A DNA stretch of 64,000 nt from the NCBI RefSeq assembly GCF_003056305.1, contig NZ_PYVX01000006.1, positions 62,001-126,000 on the forward strand, in the 5' to 3' direction. Under the pieces are notes generated by a model. That model made no database searches. It was not told where the DNA came from and saw nothing but the letters and a program-made list of their open reading frames with translations. Position 1 is the first letter of the stretch, and each line of letters begins with the position of its first letter. The DNA is from Halomonas denitrificans (GTDB lineage: Bacteria; Pseudomonadota; Gammaproteobacteria; Pseudomonadales; Halomonadaceae). Position numbers and translations under genes: made by a program. Below are positions 49,913 to 57,795 of the stretch, piece after piece.

Positions 49913-51046
49913 ATGGATAGCAGCTTACTGGTCAGCCTTCGCCAATATCGCCCTCGTGAGGGTAGGGACTCCCTGGAAAACTTCATCACTGAAGTGTTTG
50001 CCTGGCTGTTGCGCAGCAGTAGCGGCATCAGCGAGGCGGTGCTGGCATATCTGCAACGAGCCATGCCCGAAGGAGAGGGATTCGATCTGCCACGGGACAG
50101 TGAAGACGTTGAGTGGAGCACTCAGGCACGCCTAGGGAGTCGCCGTCCTGATATGCAGGTGACTTGGCCCGGAATGGCGTTGATCTTCGAGCACAAGGTG
50201 TGGTCCGGACTGGGAGACGATCAGATCAATGGCTATCGTGAGCTGGCTTGTCAGCAATTCTCTGCCTCTGAGATCCGCGTCGTGGCGATTACCGCCAGCC
50301 GCCATCAGCACAGCGAAGCAGCCGATGCCAACCTGTGTTGGAGTGATATACACAGGACGCTTGAGCAGTACCTGGGTGAGGTAGAGGGAGCCACGGAGCG
50401 TTTTCATATCGAGAACTTCCTTGCGTTGCTGGCACATGAAGGCCTTCAGCCTGCGGCCCCCATCGCCCACGAAGCCATTCGCTACTTCCCTTCGGCAGGC
50501 AAACTGCCCCAGCAACTGGAAAAAGCCTTCACTCCCCTCGCTGCACGAGACTGGCCGGTGGAGGGCGGTTACCAAGCCGAGATGAAGCGTATGCGCTGGG
50601 GGCGGATTGGCATCGAATTTCTCCGCACCGATGCCAAACGCAAATGGAGCCCAGGTATTTTCATCGGTTGCGTGCTGGATGGCAGCGACCACCTGATTAA
50701 CCATCGGACCGAAGACACCGTCAAGCTGCAGCTTATCCTCGATTTTAGTAATGCTCTGCGTCGCTATTATCCATCCATGGACAGCTATCGAGCATTAAAA
50801 GCGACATTAGCCGAAATATCGCAAGAAAGCCGCTGGACCTTCTACGACCATGGGGAAGAGCAGCAAGCAAATACCTACCATCCTCTTTATCTGGAAACCC
50901 CGCTAATCGAAATTCTCCGAGGCTCCAAAAACATGGAAGAGCAGCGAGAACGTATATTTGAGGCCGGGTGCGAAGCGCTGAAATTGTTGCAGCACCGTGG
51001 GGGATTGGATCAGATAAAGGCGGAATGTGATGCGGTTTCTGAGTGA
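49913..51046 (+). CDS. PD-(D/E)XK nuclease superfamily protein (PDDEXK_4-like)
   Basis: 377-residue protein. The N-terminal nuclease core has an early Glu (LENFITEVFAWLLRSS), then SRRPDMQVTW (Asp), LIFEHKVWSG (Glu-x-Lys) and a following DDQINGYREL, matching PD-(D/E)XK order. The rest (about residues 150-377) is an uncharacterised alpha/beta region. The ATG at 49913 has AGGAAA upstream. It is divergent from hsdR and may be a solitary defence effector or an anti-phage nuclease. Partner and function unknown. Confidence 0.75.
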   Translation: MDSSLLVSLRQYRPREGRDSLENFITEVFAWLLRSSSGISEAVLAYLQRAMPEGEGFDLPRDSEDVEWSTQARLGSRRPDMQVTWPGMALIFEHKVWSGLGDDQINGYRELACQQFSASEIRVVAITASRHQHSEAADANLCWSDIHRTLEQYLGEVEGATERFHIENFLALLAHEGLQPAAPIAHEAIRYFPSAGKLPQQLEKAFTPLAARDWPVEGGYQAEMKRMRWGRIGIEFLRTDAKRKWSPGIFIGCVLDGSDHLINHRTEDTVKLQLILDFSNALRRYYPSMDSYRALKATLAEISQESRWTFYDHGEEQQANTYHPLYLETPLIEILRGSKNMEEQRERIFEAGCEALKLLQHRGGLDQIKAECDAVSE

Positions 51047-51064
51047 TAGCTAATGTCAACTGTC

Positions 51065-51080
51065 GACCCAAAGCGGACAC
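51065..51080. repeat. Island repeat motif copy 1 (GACCCAAAGCGGACAC)
   Basis: Short GACCCA-A-GCGG-CA motif upstream of the IS-disrupted gene. Related copies precede the next two small genes (53602-53622, 54163-54183). Confidence 0.5.
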
Positions 51081-51244
51081 GAAGAATTCATCAATTCCGC
51101 TGCATGGTTTCCTGAAGCTGTTGATTAATTATTGCGTTAAGTTTTAGGGTTTGAAAAGCATGGAAAAAGAAAAAACATACAACTTGCCATTGCAAACGCT
51201 TCCATCACTAGAGTACTCCCATCACTTTCAGGATCTAGTCGAAA

Positions 51245-52273
51245 TTAATGAGTATCTCTCTTTAAAAGGGATAAGGCTAAAGAATACATGTCGGGTCCCG
51301 TGTGATTAACCACCCGCTTGGTAAATAGCTCAGGCCGTTTAGTCTGCCATTCTTTCATCATCGCAATGGGTGATTGGTGGTGCAGCGCCTTCTGCGGGAT
51401 GTGGTGATTGTACAGCCAAGTGTAGCGTTTCAGCGTCTGCTCCAGGTCCTCGGCTGAGGCATAGCGCCGAGTCGCCAGCACGTCGCTGATGCGGCCGTTG
51501 AAGCGCTCCACCATGCCGTTCGTCTGCGGCTTTCCCGGCTTGATCAGGCGGTGTTCGATGTCATGTGCCCGGCACTCCTGGTCAAACGGATGCCGGCCGC
51601 TGGGCTTGCGCTCACCTGCACGTGTGAAGCGATCGGTGAAGGATTTGCCGTTGTCAGTCAGCACCGTCTGGATCTTGAAGGGCGCCTTCTCTTCCACCTG
51701 CTTCATGAACGCGCGAGCATCCTTCGCGGACTGACTGCTTCGGATCTCCAGATACACCCAACGCGTGGCGCGATCGATGGCGACGTACAGGTAGCGCTTT
51801 TGCTCCTCGTCGGGCATCTGAGGCAGGTGCTTGATGTCGATGTGCACATACCCCGGTTCGTAGTCCTTGAAGGGCTTGTGCCGTGGCTTCTCGTCATCTC
51901 CGGCGTCCTGCCGAGCGAGTTCCGCAAGTGTCGGCACGTCGCGCCGCTGGAGCATGCGATGCAGGCCGGAGCGAGACAACCGGGGGTTCAGGAACTCACG
52001 CGCCACGACGAGGAGATCATCCAGGCCGAGGCGAAGGAATTCGCGCGCTGCGATCAGCACCTCCTCTTGCTCGGGCGTGAGCGTGGCCAGCAGGTTGTGA
52101 CGCGTGTGCGATCGGTCGTGGACATCGTCACGGTACCGCCAGCGCCGGATGGTCGCGGTGGCGACGCCATACTGGCGGGCCAGCTCGCTATCCGTGATGC
52201 TGGAGGGCGCGGCCTGGATCTCTGACCGGATCTTCGGTGTCGTGGTCGCCTGTTTATGCAGCTTGATGTCCAT
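51245..52273 (-). CDS. IS481-family DDE transposase
   Basis: 342-residue transposase with an N-terminal HTH (about residues 25-60, DSELARQYGVATATIRRW) and an integrase core with intact Asp (YVHIDIKHLP), Asp (LTDNGKSFTD) and Glu (NGMVERFNGR). The reading frame does not stop inside the element: the last 14 residues (MYSLALSLLKRDTH) and the stop come from the host gene beyond the left end. Activity may still be normal, because the DDE core is far upstream. Confidence 0.93.
   Translation of the reverse strand: MDIKLHKQATTTPKIRSEIQAAPSSITDSELARQYGVATATIRRWRYRDDVHDRSHTRHNLLATLTPEQEEVLIAAREFLRLGLDDLLVVAREFLNPRLSRSGLHRMLQRRDVPTLAELARQDAGDDEKPRHKPFKDYEPGYVHIDIKHLPQMPDEEQKRYLYVAIDRATRWVYLEIRSSQSAKDARAFMKQVEEKAPFKIQTVLTDNGKSFTDRFTRAGERKPSGRHPFDQECRAHDIEHRLIKPGKPQTNGMVERFNGRISDVLATRRYASAEDLEQTLKRYTWLYNHHIPQKALHHQSPIAMMKEWQTKRPELFTKRVVNHTGPDMYSLALSLLKRDTH
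51283..51288. repeat. Left target-site duplication AATACA
   Basis: AATACA lies immediately left of the IS and is repeated immediately right of it at 52365-52370. A 6-bp duplication is consistent with IS481-family transposition. Confidence 0.9.
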
Positions 52274-52364
52274 GAACCTGCTCCCGGATGAATTGCTGAA
52301 GAAGCTCCCTGGCTGCTAACAGAGGATAACTTCTATAGGCGATCCGATCATCCGGGACCCTACA
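51289..52364 (-). mobile_element. IS481-family insertion sequence, 1076 bp
   Basis: Terminal inverted repeats match at 15 of 18 positions: TGTCGGGTCCCGTGTGAT at the left end and TGTAGGGTCCCGGATGAT read inward from the right end. Ends are TGT...ACA and the flanks are AATACA direct repeats. One transposase gene fills the element. GC is much higher than in the disrupted host gene. Confidence 0.93.
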
Positions 52365-52370
52365 AATACA
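52365..52370. repeat. Right target-site duplication AATACA
   Basis: Right copy of the 6-bp duplication flanking the IS481-family element; the partner is at 51283-51288. Confidence 0.9.
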
Positions 52371-53601
52371 AGGATTGAGAGGTATCTAGACTATTTTTCT
52401 TTGGTTTTGGAGAAAGACTCAGATCCTTGGAGAGTATTTAAAAATTCTTTGACAGGACCGTTTGAAAGCCCATTAGATTGGGAGCTTTATGTGTTGCGGG
52501 AAGTTCACGAGCTTATGTGGATATTGAGGGGGTTGAAATGCAAAGAGCCTTTAGGTGGTGATGAGAAGTTGGAGCTCATGATCGGCGGAAGTGATTTTGC
52601 CGCACTGGATAAAGACTCTGACTCTAGGAATGCTCAGTTTGAGCTTAGAATCGCTAGTTATTTTTTGCAATATGGTTGTCATGTTGATCTTACTACCGAA
52701 ACTGATATTATTGCTGTTTCCAAAAAAGAAGCCTTTTATATTGAATGCAAGAGAATTGCCAGCAGTAAACAATTGAGCAAAAGAATAAGAGATGCTGAAG
52801 TACAGCTGCAAAAAAGAATGCCCGAAAAACGTGATGGGAGGAACGTCTTTGGCTGCGTTGCTGCTGATGTAACTAAAGTTGCGTACAACCATAATGGTTT
52901 GACATTTGCTTTTACTAGTGATCATGCTAAAGATACGATTCAAAAGGATTTAAAAAAAGTGGTTAACCACTTGGAGGCTAAGTCAGACTTCGGAATGAAG
53001 AAGAGGGTTTTTAATTATTGGTTTCAAATTCATATCCCCTCGTTAGTTTCTCATCCTACATCAGTGAGTACTAGATTTTCTTCATTCCACAAGCTTAAAG
53101 AACGTGCGAATAGAAAGGAGATTAGGGCCGCTAAGAATTTTTGTGAAATCTTTGAGACTGCTTCACTAAATCCTGATAGAAGAGAGGTTCCGCCTCGGCA
53201 GCTTAAGCCTCGGACTAGATACCATATCCCGGCAGGGGCTGTTTACTCATTTGACGACAACGTGGTTTATAGTGTTTTTAAAGTAAAAGAAAGTAAAAAA
53301 TGGCCAATGGAGACGAGGTTGGCAGTCTTGGAATTTGGAGGCGATGTTCATTACTTTCACGTTTCTGATTTAGAGATTGTACTGCCTGAAATTAAAAAAG
53401 CCATACATGAGAATGGATGCGAGAAACTAGAAGAGATCGCACTGGTTATGATAGCTATTATGTTTGCACAAAGGTTTACGTATGAGTAAGTTTTTAAGAT
53501 TTTAGGAATGTAAATAAAGCAAGATCTAGTTATTTTTTTACGAAAATACTGTAATTTTTGTGGACTTCAGCAGTGGGTCTATATCTAAGTTTTCAATTAA
53601 T

Positions 53602-53622
53602 GACCCAGAGCGGGCATTCCGG
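53602..53622. repeat. Island repeat motif copy 2
   Basis: GACCCAGAGCGGGCATTCCG, 27 bp before the lipoprotein gene. It matches copy 1 and copy 3 over the GACCCA..GCGG.CA core. Confidence 0.5.
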
Positions 53623-53648
53623 TAAATAGATAGATACTTAGGAGAAAA

Positions 53649-54083
53649 ATGAAAACAACTTTTACTATGTTGACAATGCTTATCCTAAGCGGATGTATTG
53701 GCGGTTCACCGGACAGGAGCTACTCACATAGCCTGTTGAGCCAGGATGAACTTTTACAAAGAATATTAAGCGGTAAGGTGATCCCCTCCTCCTATCGTGT
53801 CTATGCCGATGATTTTCCGATTGAGGGAAACGATGATGTTGAACTAGAAGATATAGTCTACCGCAATTCTTCATGTGTTATTTCAGAACTACGTCGCAAT
53901 GCGACACGTATGGATCTCGAAGTTATAGACACTTTATGGGTGGGAAGTAATGGCGGCACCAAAGATGTGATAATTGAGACCTTGGGTAGACAAGCTTATT
54001 TGTCTGGTGTTGAGGCTTATGCAAATGCTACTTTTGATTGCGGATTAATAATTTCTAGATGGCTGGATGAAATGGATAGTTGA
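53649..54083 (+). CDS. Small predicted lipoprotein
   Basis: 144-residue protein with a lipoprotein signal: MKTTFTMLTMLILSGC ends in a lipobox with Cys16. The mature part has two further cysteines (SSCVISE and FDCGLI) that could form a disulphide. No family recognised. AT-rich codon use like the neighbouring island genes suggests horizontal origin. AGGAG just upstream of the ATG supports the start. Confidence 0.7.
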   Translation: MKTTFTMLTMLILSGCIGGSPDRSYSHSLLSQDELLQRILSGKVIPSSYRVYADDFPIEGNDDVELEDIVYRNSSCVISELRRNATRMDLEVIDTLWVGSNGGTKDVIIETLGRQAYLSGVEAYANATFDCGLIISRWLDEMDS

Positions 54084-54162
54084 TTGTAGTAAAAAGCAGG
54101 GCAGCATTCGACCGGGTGCGGAATGTTAGTCTATGCTAATCTGAATGGCTAAGGCAACTGAG

Positions 54163-54183
54163 GACCCAAGCGGGCATGTCGGG
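54163..54183. repeat. Island repeat motif copy 3
   Basis: GACCCAAGCGGGCATGTCGG, 42 bp before the next small gene. It is the third copy of the GACCCA..GCGG.CA motif within about 3 kb. Confidence 0.5.
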
Positions 54184-54224
54184 AAAAGCAGAATGTAAAC
54201 CACAGTACAAGTAGCGGAGTTAAA

Positions 54225-54482
54225 ATGTCATCACAAAAATTTAATCCACAAGATGTTGTTGAAGTTCTCGAATTTGAATATAATGATAAGGTTAATCGGC
54301 ATTTAGCTAAGGGCTGGGTTCTTTTAGGTGTATATAGCATACAGTACTCAGATCATGGTTTTTGTCCGAGGTATAGCGTGGGTTGGATAAAACAAAATGG
54401 ACAGGTTCAGTACCCTGTAAAAACAGAACATGAGCTGCGTATGGAGAAATTTGCATACGAAGATAAAGATTTTCCTTCATGA
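54225..54482 (+). CDS. Hypothetical small protein
   Basis: 85-residue soluble protein with a VNRHLAKGWVLLGVYSIQYS core, reminiscent of DUF1737/DUF4177-type small domains in which a helix is followed by GW-LL strands; the match is weak. No signal peptide. AT-rich like its neighbours. GGAG about nine bases before the ATG supports the start. Function unknown. Confidence 0.6.
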   Translation: MSSQKFNPQDVVEVLEFEYNDKVNRHLAKGWVLLGVYSIQYSDHGFCPRYSVGWIKQNGQVQYPVKTEHELRMEKFAYEDKDFPS

Positions 54483-54571
54483 AAATCTTAACAAGAAGCT
54501 GCAGCTGATGAATTTTCGCTTCGTTTCAATTTACCTCAGAGCTTAGCGTTACATCAGGGGGGGGGCTAAAT

Positions 54572-54595
54572 GTCAGCTTTTGGCCGAAAGCTGAC
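54572..54595. terminator. Hairpin beside a nine-G tract between convergent genes
   Basis: GTCAGCTTT (54572-54580) pairs with AAAGCTGAC (54587-54595) with a 6-nt loop. GACCTGC (54593-54599) can alternatively pair with GCAGGTC (54617-54623), with a T5 run inside. A run of nine G lies at 54557-54565. It separates the small gene from mvaT and probably acts as a bidirectional terminator. Confidence 0.55.
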
Positions 54596-54631
54596 CTGCC
54601 CAGCTGTTTTTGGTGAGCAGGTCAGGACTCA

Positions 54632-55006
54632 TTAATCTTCGGTTCTTACCAGCCAGCTTTCTACGGTGTCGGCACCGTACTCTTCTTTCCAGCCCTTCAG
54701 CGTTTTCTGGTTGCCGCCCCTAGTCTCGACAACCTTACCCGTGTTTGGGTTCTTGTAAATCTTCAGCTTGCGCTTGGCACGACCTGTGCTCTTGGTGCTG
54801 TTTGAGGTTTTGTTGGCGGTGGGCTTCGGGTCGAGCAGGTGGATGACCTCGGCCGCCGACTTATCGAACTCGCGCATCAGGGTTTCGAGGTGGTTCTTGA
54901 ACTCCAACTCTGCCTTGAGACGTTCGTCGTTCTTCAGCTTGTCCAGCTCGTCTTTCAGCTGCTTCAGCTGCTGCTCTTTTTCCACATACGTGTTGAGTAG
55001 AGACAT
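54632..55006 (-). CDS. mvaT: MvaT-family H-NS-like nucleoid protein
   Basis: 124-residue xenogeneic silencer. The N-terminal coiled coil (about residues 1-60, heptads such as EKEQQLKQLKDELDKLK) drives oligomerisation. After a Ser/Thr/Lys linker comes the MvaT DNA-binding domain with YKNPNTGKVVETRGGNQKTL and YGADTVESWLV; the R-GGN segment inserts in the minor groove of AT-rich DNA in MvaT. It sits at the right edge of the AT-rich island and could silence it. Whether this is the host's main H-NS-like protein or an island copy is unknown. Confidence 0.88.
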   Translation of the reverse strand: MSLLNTYVEKEQQLKQLKDELDKLKNDERLKAELEFKNHLETLMREFDKSAAEVIHLLDPKPTANKTSNSTKSTGRAKRKLKIYKNPNTGKVVETRGGNQKTLKGWKEEYGADTVESWLVRTED

Positions 55007-55218
55007 TGGCGCTCCTGATAGCGTTTCGATGAAGGCCTATTATGAATCAATATGCAGGAAGATTAAATTCTATGGGTTACTCCGGTAGATATTTAAGTAT
55101 AATTTGACAGGTGGCTTCCGGATAAGGGCACCATGCCTTTTCGATGCGGATTGAGAGTGCCATTCGTTCGGGCATCGATAATACTTGCCCATGACGACGA
55201 TCTGACTTGGGGGGACGC

Positions 55219-56274
55219 ATGGCGCTTTTGGCATTCGTGGCTGGGCTAGTACTGCTGATCGCCGGCGCTGAGGGACTGGTGAGAGGCGCCTCGCGTCTGG
55301 CCACCCGTGTCGGTATGTCGCCTCTGATCATCGGTCTGACGGTGGTGGCCTTTGGCACCAGCTCGCCGGAACTCGCGGTGAGCCTCAAGGCGGCTGTCGA
55401 TGACCAGGCGGGTATCGCCTTGGGCAACGTGGTGGGCAGCAACATCTTCAACGTGCTGTTCATCCTGGGGGTCTCGGCCCTGATCGTGCCGCTGGTGGTG
55501 GCGCAGCAACTGATCCGATTCGATATCCCGCTGATGGTAGGACTCTCCCTAGCCGTGCTGCTGTTGGCATTGGACGGCGGCATCGGCCGCCTCGACGGTA
55601 TGTTGCTGGTCGCCGGCCTGGCCGCCTACCTAGTGTTCCTGTTCCGACAGAACGCCAAGGCACAGTCGGCGGAGACAGGACAAGAGGCAGAAGCAGCCTC
55701 CGCCTCCCTGGGCATCAACCTGCTCTACGTGGCGGTCGGCCTGGGCATGCTGGTGCTGGGCTCGCGCTGGCTGGTGGAGGGCGCAGTGAGCTTCGCCCAG
55801 TCGCTGGGTATCAGCGAGCAGGTGATCGGCCTGACCATCATCGCCGCCGGCACCTCGTTGCCCGAGGTGGTGACCTCGATTATCGCCGCGCTGCGCGGCG
55901 AGCGGGATATCGCCGTGGGCAACGTGGTGGGTAGCAACATCTTCAATATCCTCGGCGTGCTGGGGCTCACGGGGCTGCTGGCTCCGTCGGGCATCGCCGT
56001 CTCCGACGCCATGCTGGGGTTCGATATCCCGGTGATGATTGTTGTCGCCCTGGCCTGCCTGCCGATCTGCTTCACCGGCGGGATGATCGACCGCTGGGAG
56101 GGCGGCGTGCTGCTGGCCTACTACCTGATCTATACCCTCTACCTGATCCTGGCGGCGATCCAGCATGATGCGCTACCGGTTTTCGGCGCCCTGGTCTATT
56201 TCGCTCTGCCGCTGACGGCGCTGACGTTGGTCGTGTTGGCGATCCAGAAGCGACGCAGGCAAGGTAAGAGGTAA
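55219..56274 (+). CDS. CaCA-family calcium/sodium antiporter (YrbG-like)
   Basis: 351-residue membrane protein with about ten helices arranged as two inverted repeats. Each repeat has the ion-binding alpha motif, FGTSSPELAVS in the first and AGTSLPEVVTS in the second, plus duplicated GNVVGSNIFN. It exchanges Ca2+ for Na+ (or H+). The start at 55219 with GGGGGA upstream is preferred over TTG at 55207. It stands alone at the return to chromosomal-type GC content. Confidence 0.92.
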   Translation: MALLAFVAGLVLLIAGAEGLVRGASRLATRVGMSPLIIGLTVVAFGTSSPELAVSLKAAVDDQAGIALGNVVGSNIFNVLFILGVSALIVPLVVAQQLIRFDIPLMVGLSLAVLLLALDGGIGRLDGMLLVAGLAAYLVFLFRQNAKAQSAETGQEAEAASASLGINLLYVAVGLGMLVLGSRWLVEGAVSFAQSLGISEQVIGLTIIAAGTSLPEVVTSIIAALRGERDIAVGNVVGSNIFNILGVLGLTGLLAPSGIAVSDAMLGFDIPVMIVVALACLPICFTGGMIDRWEGGVLLAYYLIYTLYLILAAIQHDALPVFGALVYFALPLTALTLVVLAIQKRRRQGKR

Positions 56275-56453
56275 TGCTACCGAGTGGCACCGTTCGCTGC
56301 TCCTGGGCGTTTGGCCATGGAGCACACACCAATCTGTTCAGGCTGACGGGATGCTGGCCGATAACGGAGAATAGGCATGACCTCTCTCAGAAGTAGGCTG
56401 GGAGGTAGCGTCTGCTCCCAAGGCCGGGAGCGAACATTCCACGAGGAGCCTTG

Positions 56454-57535
56454 ATGGACCTGATTCACGCCGCCTTCGAAGACTGCCCGGATGTGTCTAA
56501 GGTTGTTCAATCCGAAGCCGATGGCGGATTCCGTTTCCTGAAGGTTAACGGTGCCTTCGTGGAAGCCACCGGCTTTGCCCGGTATCAGGTCGAGAATGCT
56601 CGCCTGGAGGCGGTACTGCCATCGAGGATGCCGAAAGGCTGGCACTGGAGTACCGGCGGTGTCTTGCCAAGGGCGACACCGTCGAGTTCGAGCAGGCTTA
56701 CGCAGTTCCCAGCGGCCAGCGCACCTGGCATGTTCTTTTCCGTTCCATAGGGCCAGCGCAAGCTGGAAGGCTGGTCGTCTCCGCTCGCGAAATCACCTGG
56801 ACACGAAATTTTGCACAGCAGCTCACTACCGTGGCCGCCTTCATGCTGGAGTTCGTGTTCCAACTATGCCGGTCGTCGGAGGGCCACTGGTATTACTCCT
56901 TCGTCGGCGAGCGCGCCGAGACCATGTTCGGGGTGAAGGTAGAAGAGGCGCTGGCGGATGCTGATGCGCTGATGGGACGGATCCATCCTGAGGAGACCGA
57001 GAGGGTGATTCGTGAAAGCCTCTTCGCTGCTGAGCAGATGGTGTCATGGCACTCGGAGTTTCGCATGCTCCACCGCGATGGCCATGTCTTGTGGGTAGAG
57101 GCCCACGATAAGCCACAGCGACTCAATGATGGCACCATCCTGTGGACGGGGTATGTCAATGACAGCACCGAGCTGAAGGCCCTGGAAGCATCGTTGTTGG
57201 CCAGCGAGGCGAAGTATCGCCAGCTGGCCCAGTTCGACCCTATGACCGGGCTTGCCAACCGTAGCGAGTTTTTCTCTCGGTTGCGGCTAGCGATCCAGCT
57301 AGCGGAACGACAAGGCCAGACGCTTGCCCTGTTGTTCATCGACCTTGACCGATTCAAGGCTGTCAATGATGCCCACAGGCATGCCATGGGAGATGACCTG
57401 CTGCGACAGGTAGGCGAGCGGCTCCATTCGACGCTGAGGGAACCGGATCTCGTGGCCCGGATCGGAGGGGATGAGTTCACAGTGACCTTCCCCCTGGTTT
57501 TGCTCCACCCACAATGTGAGAAACCATCAGTCTAG
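56454..57535 (+). pseudogene. Frameshifted and truncated PAS-GGDEF diguanylate cyclase
   Basis: The first PAS-like segment (MDLIHAAFEDCPDVSKVVQ) is in one frame to about 56620. From 56621 the family-like sequence continues in another frame (IEDAERLALEYRRCLAKGD, later the PAS core and GGDEF domain), so one indel near 56600-56625 broke the gene. The GGDEF domain has DPMTGLANRSEFF, an RxxD inhibitory site and RIGGDEFTVTF, but stops 14 residues after this with unrelated sequence. The downstream half is missing; a matching EAL remnant lies at 59880-60495. GAGGAG precedes the start. Confidence 0.82.
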
Positions 57536-57728
57536 GCAGTGGACTGCATGAAAAATTAGAGATAATTGATATTGTCGTATGCTGACTGAAGCGGCCCCTG
57601 AAACCCGGACCAAGCGTTAAGCTCCGATCAGACCGACTAGGAGACCCTACGCTGGCCTGTTTTTCGATAGTGTTCTTGTCAAAATGTCACTCGAGCGAGT
57701 GGGGCAGTCTCTCTTGGAACTTAAAAGG

Positions 57729-57756
57729 TAGCCCGGCGAGCTGAACCACCGGGCTA
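57729..57756 (-). terminator. Hairpin downstream of the chemoreceptor gene
   Basis: TAGCCCGG (57729-57736) pairs with CCGGGCTA (57749-57756) across a 12-nt loop. On the minus strand it is followed by CCTTTTAAG, a weak U-tract. Likely terminator for the chemoreceptor. Confidence 0.45.
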
Positions 57757-57795
57757 TGATCTAAAAAGGCGGGAAGCCCAAACCATGGATGTCTG

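Larger units (their letters stand above)
51160..53489 (+). pseudogene. PD-(D/E)XK-like protein gene disrupted by an IS481-family element
   Basis: The gene starts at 51160 (MEKEKTYNLPLQTLPSLEYS), is interrupted after codon 43, and resumes at 52371 (RIERYLDYFSLVLEKDSDPW) to a stop at 53489. Removing the element plus one AATACA copy restores an uninterrupted 415-residue frame. The restored protein has an N-terminal helical part and a restriction-endonuclease-like core: FELRIASYF, TETDIIAVSKK and FYIECKRIA (Glu, Asp, Glu-Cys-Lys). Its AT-rich codon use contrasts with the chromosome and the IS. The disruption looks recent because both halves are undamaged. Probably a solitary defence nuclease. Confidence 0.85.

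Noticed and set aside
51065..54183. Integron cassette array with attC sites
   Set aside because: The repeats lack the RYYYAAC/GTTRRRY ends of attC sites and no integron integrase is present in the window.
56831..57535. Intact PAS-GGDEF diguanylate cyclase
   Set aside because: The conserved sequence begins upstream in another frame and the GGDEF domain lacks everything beyond the motif, so it is a broken gene.
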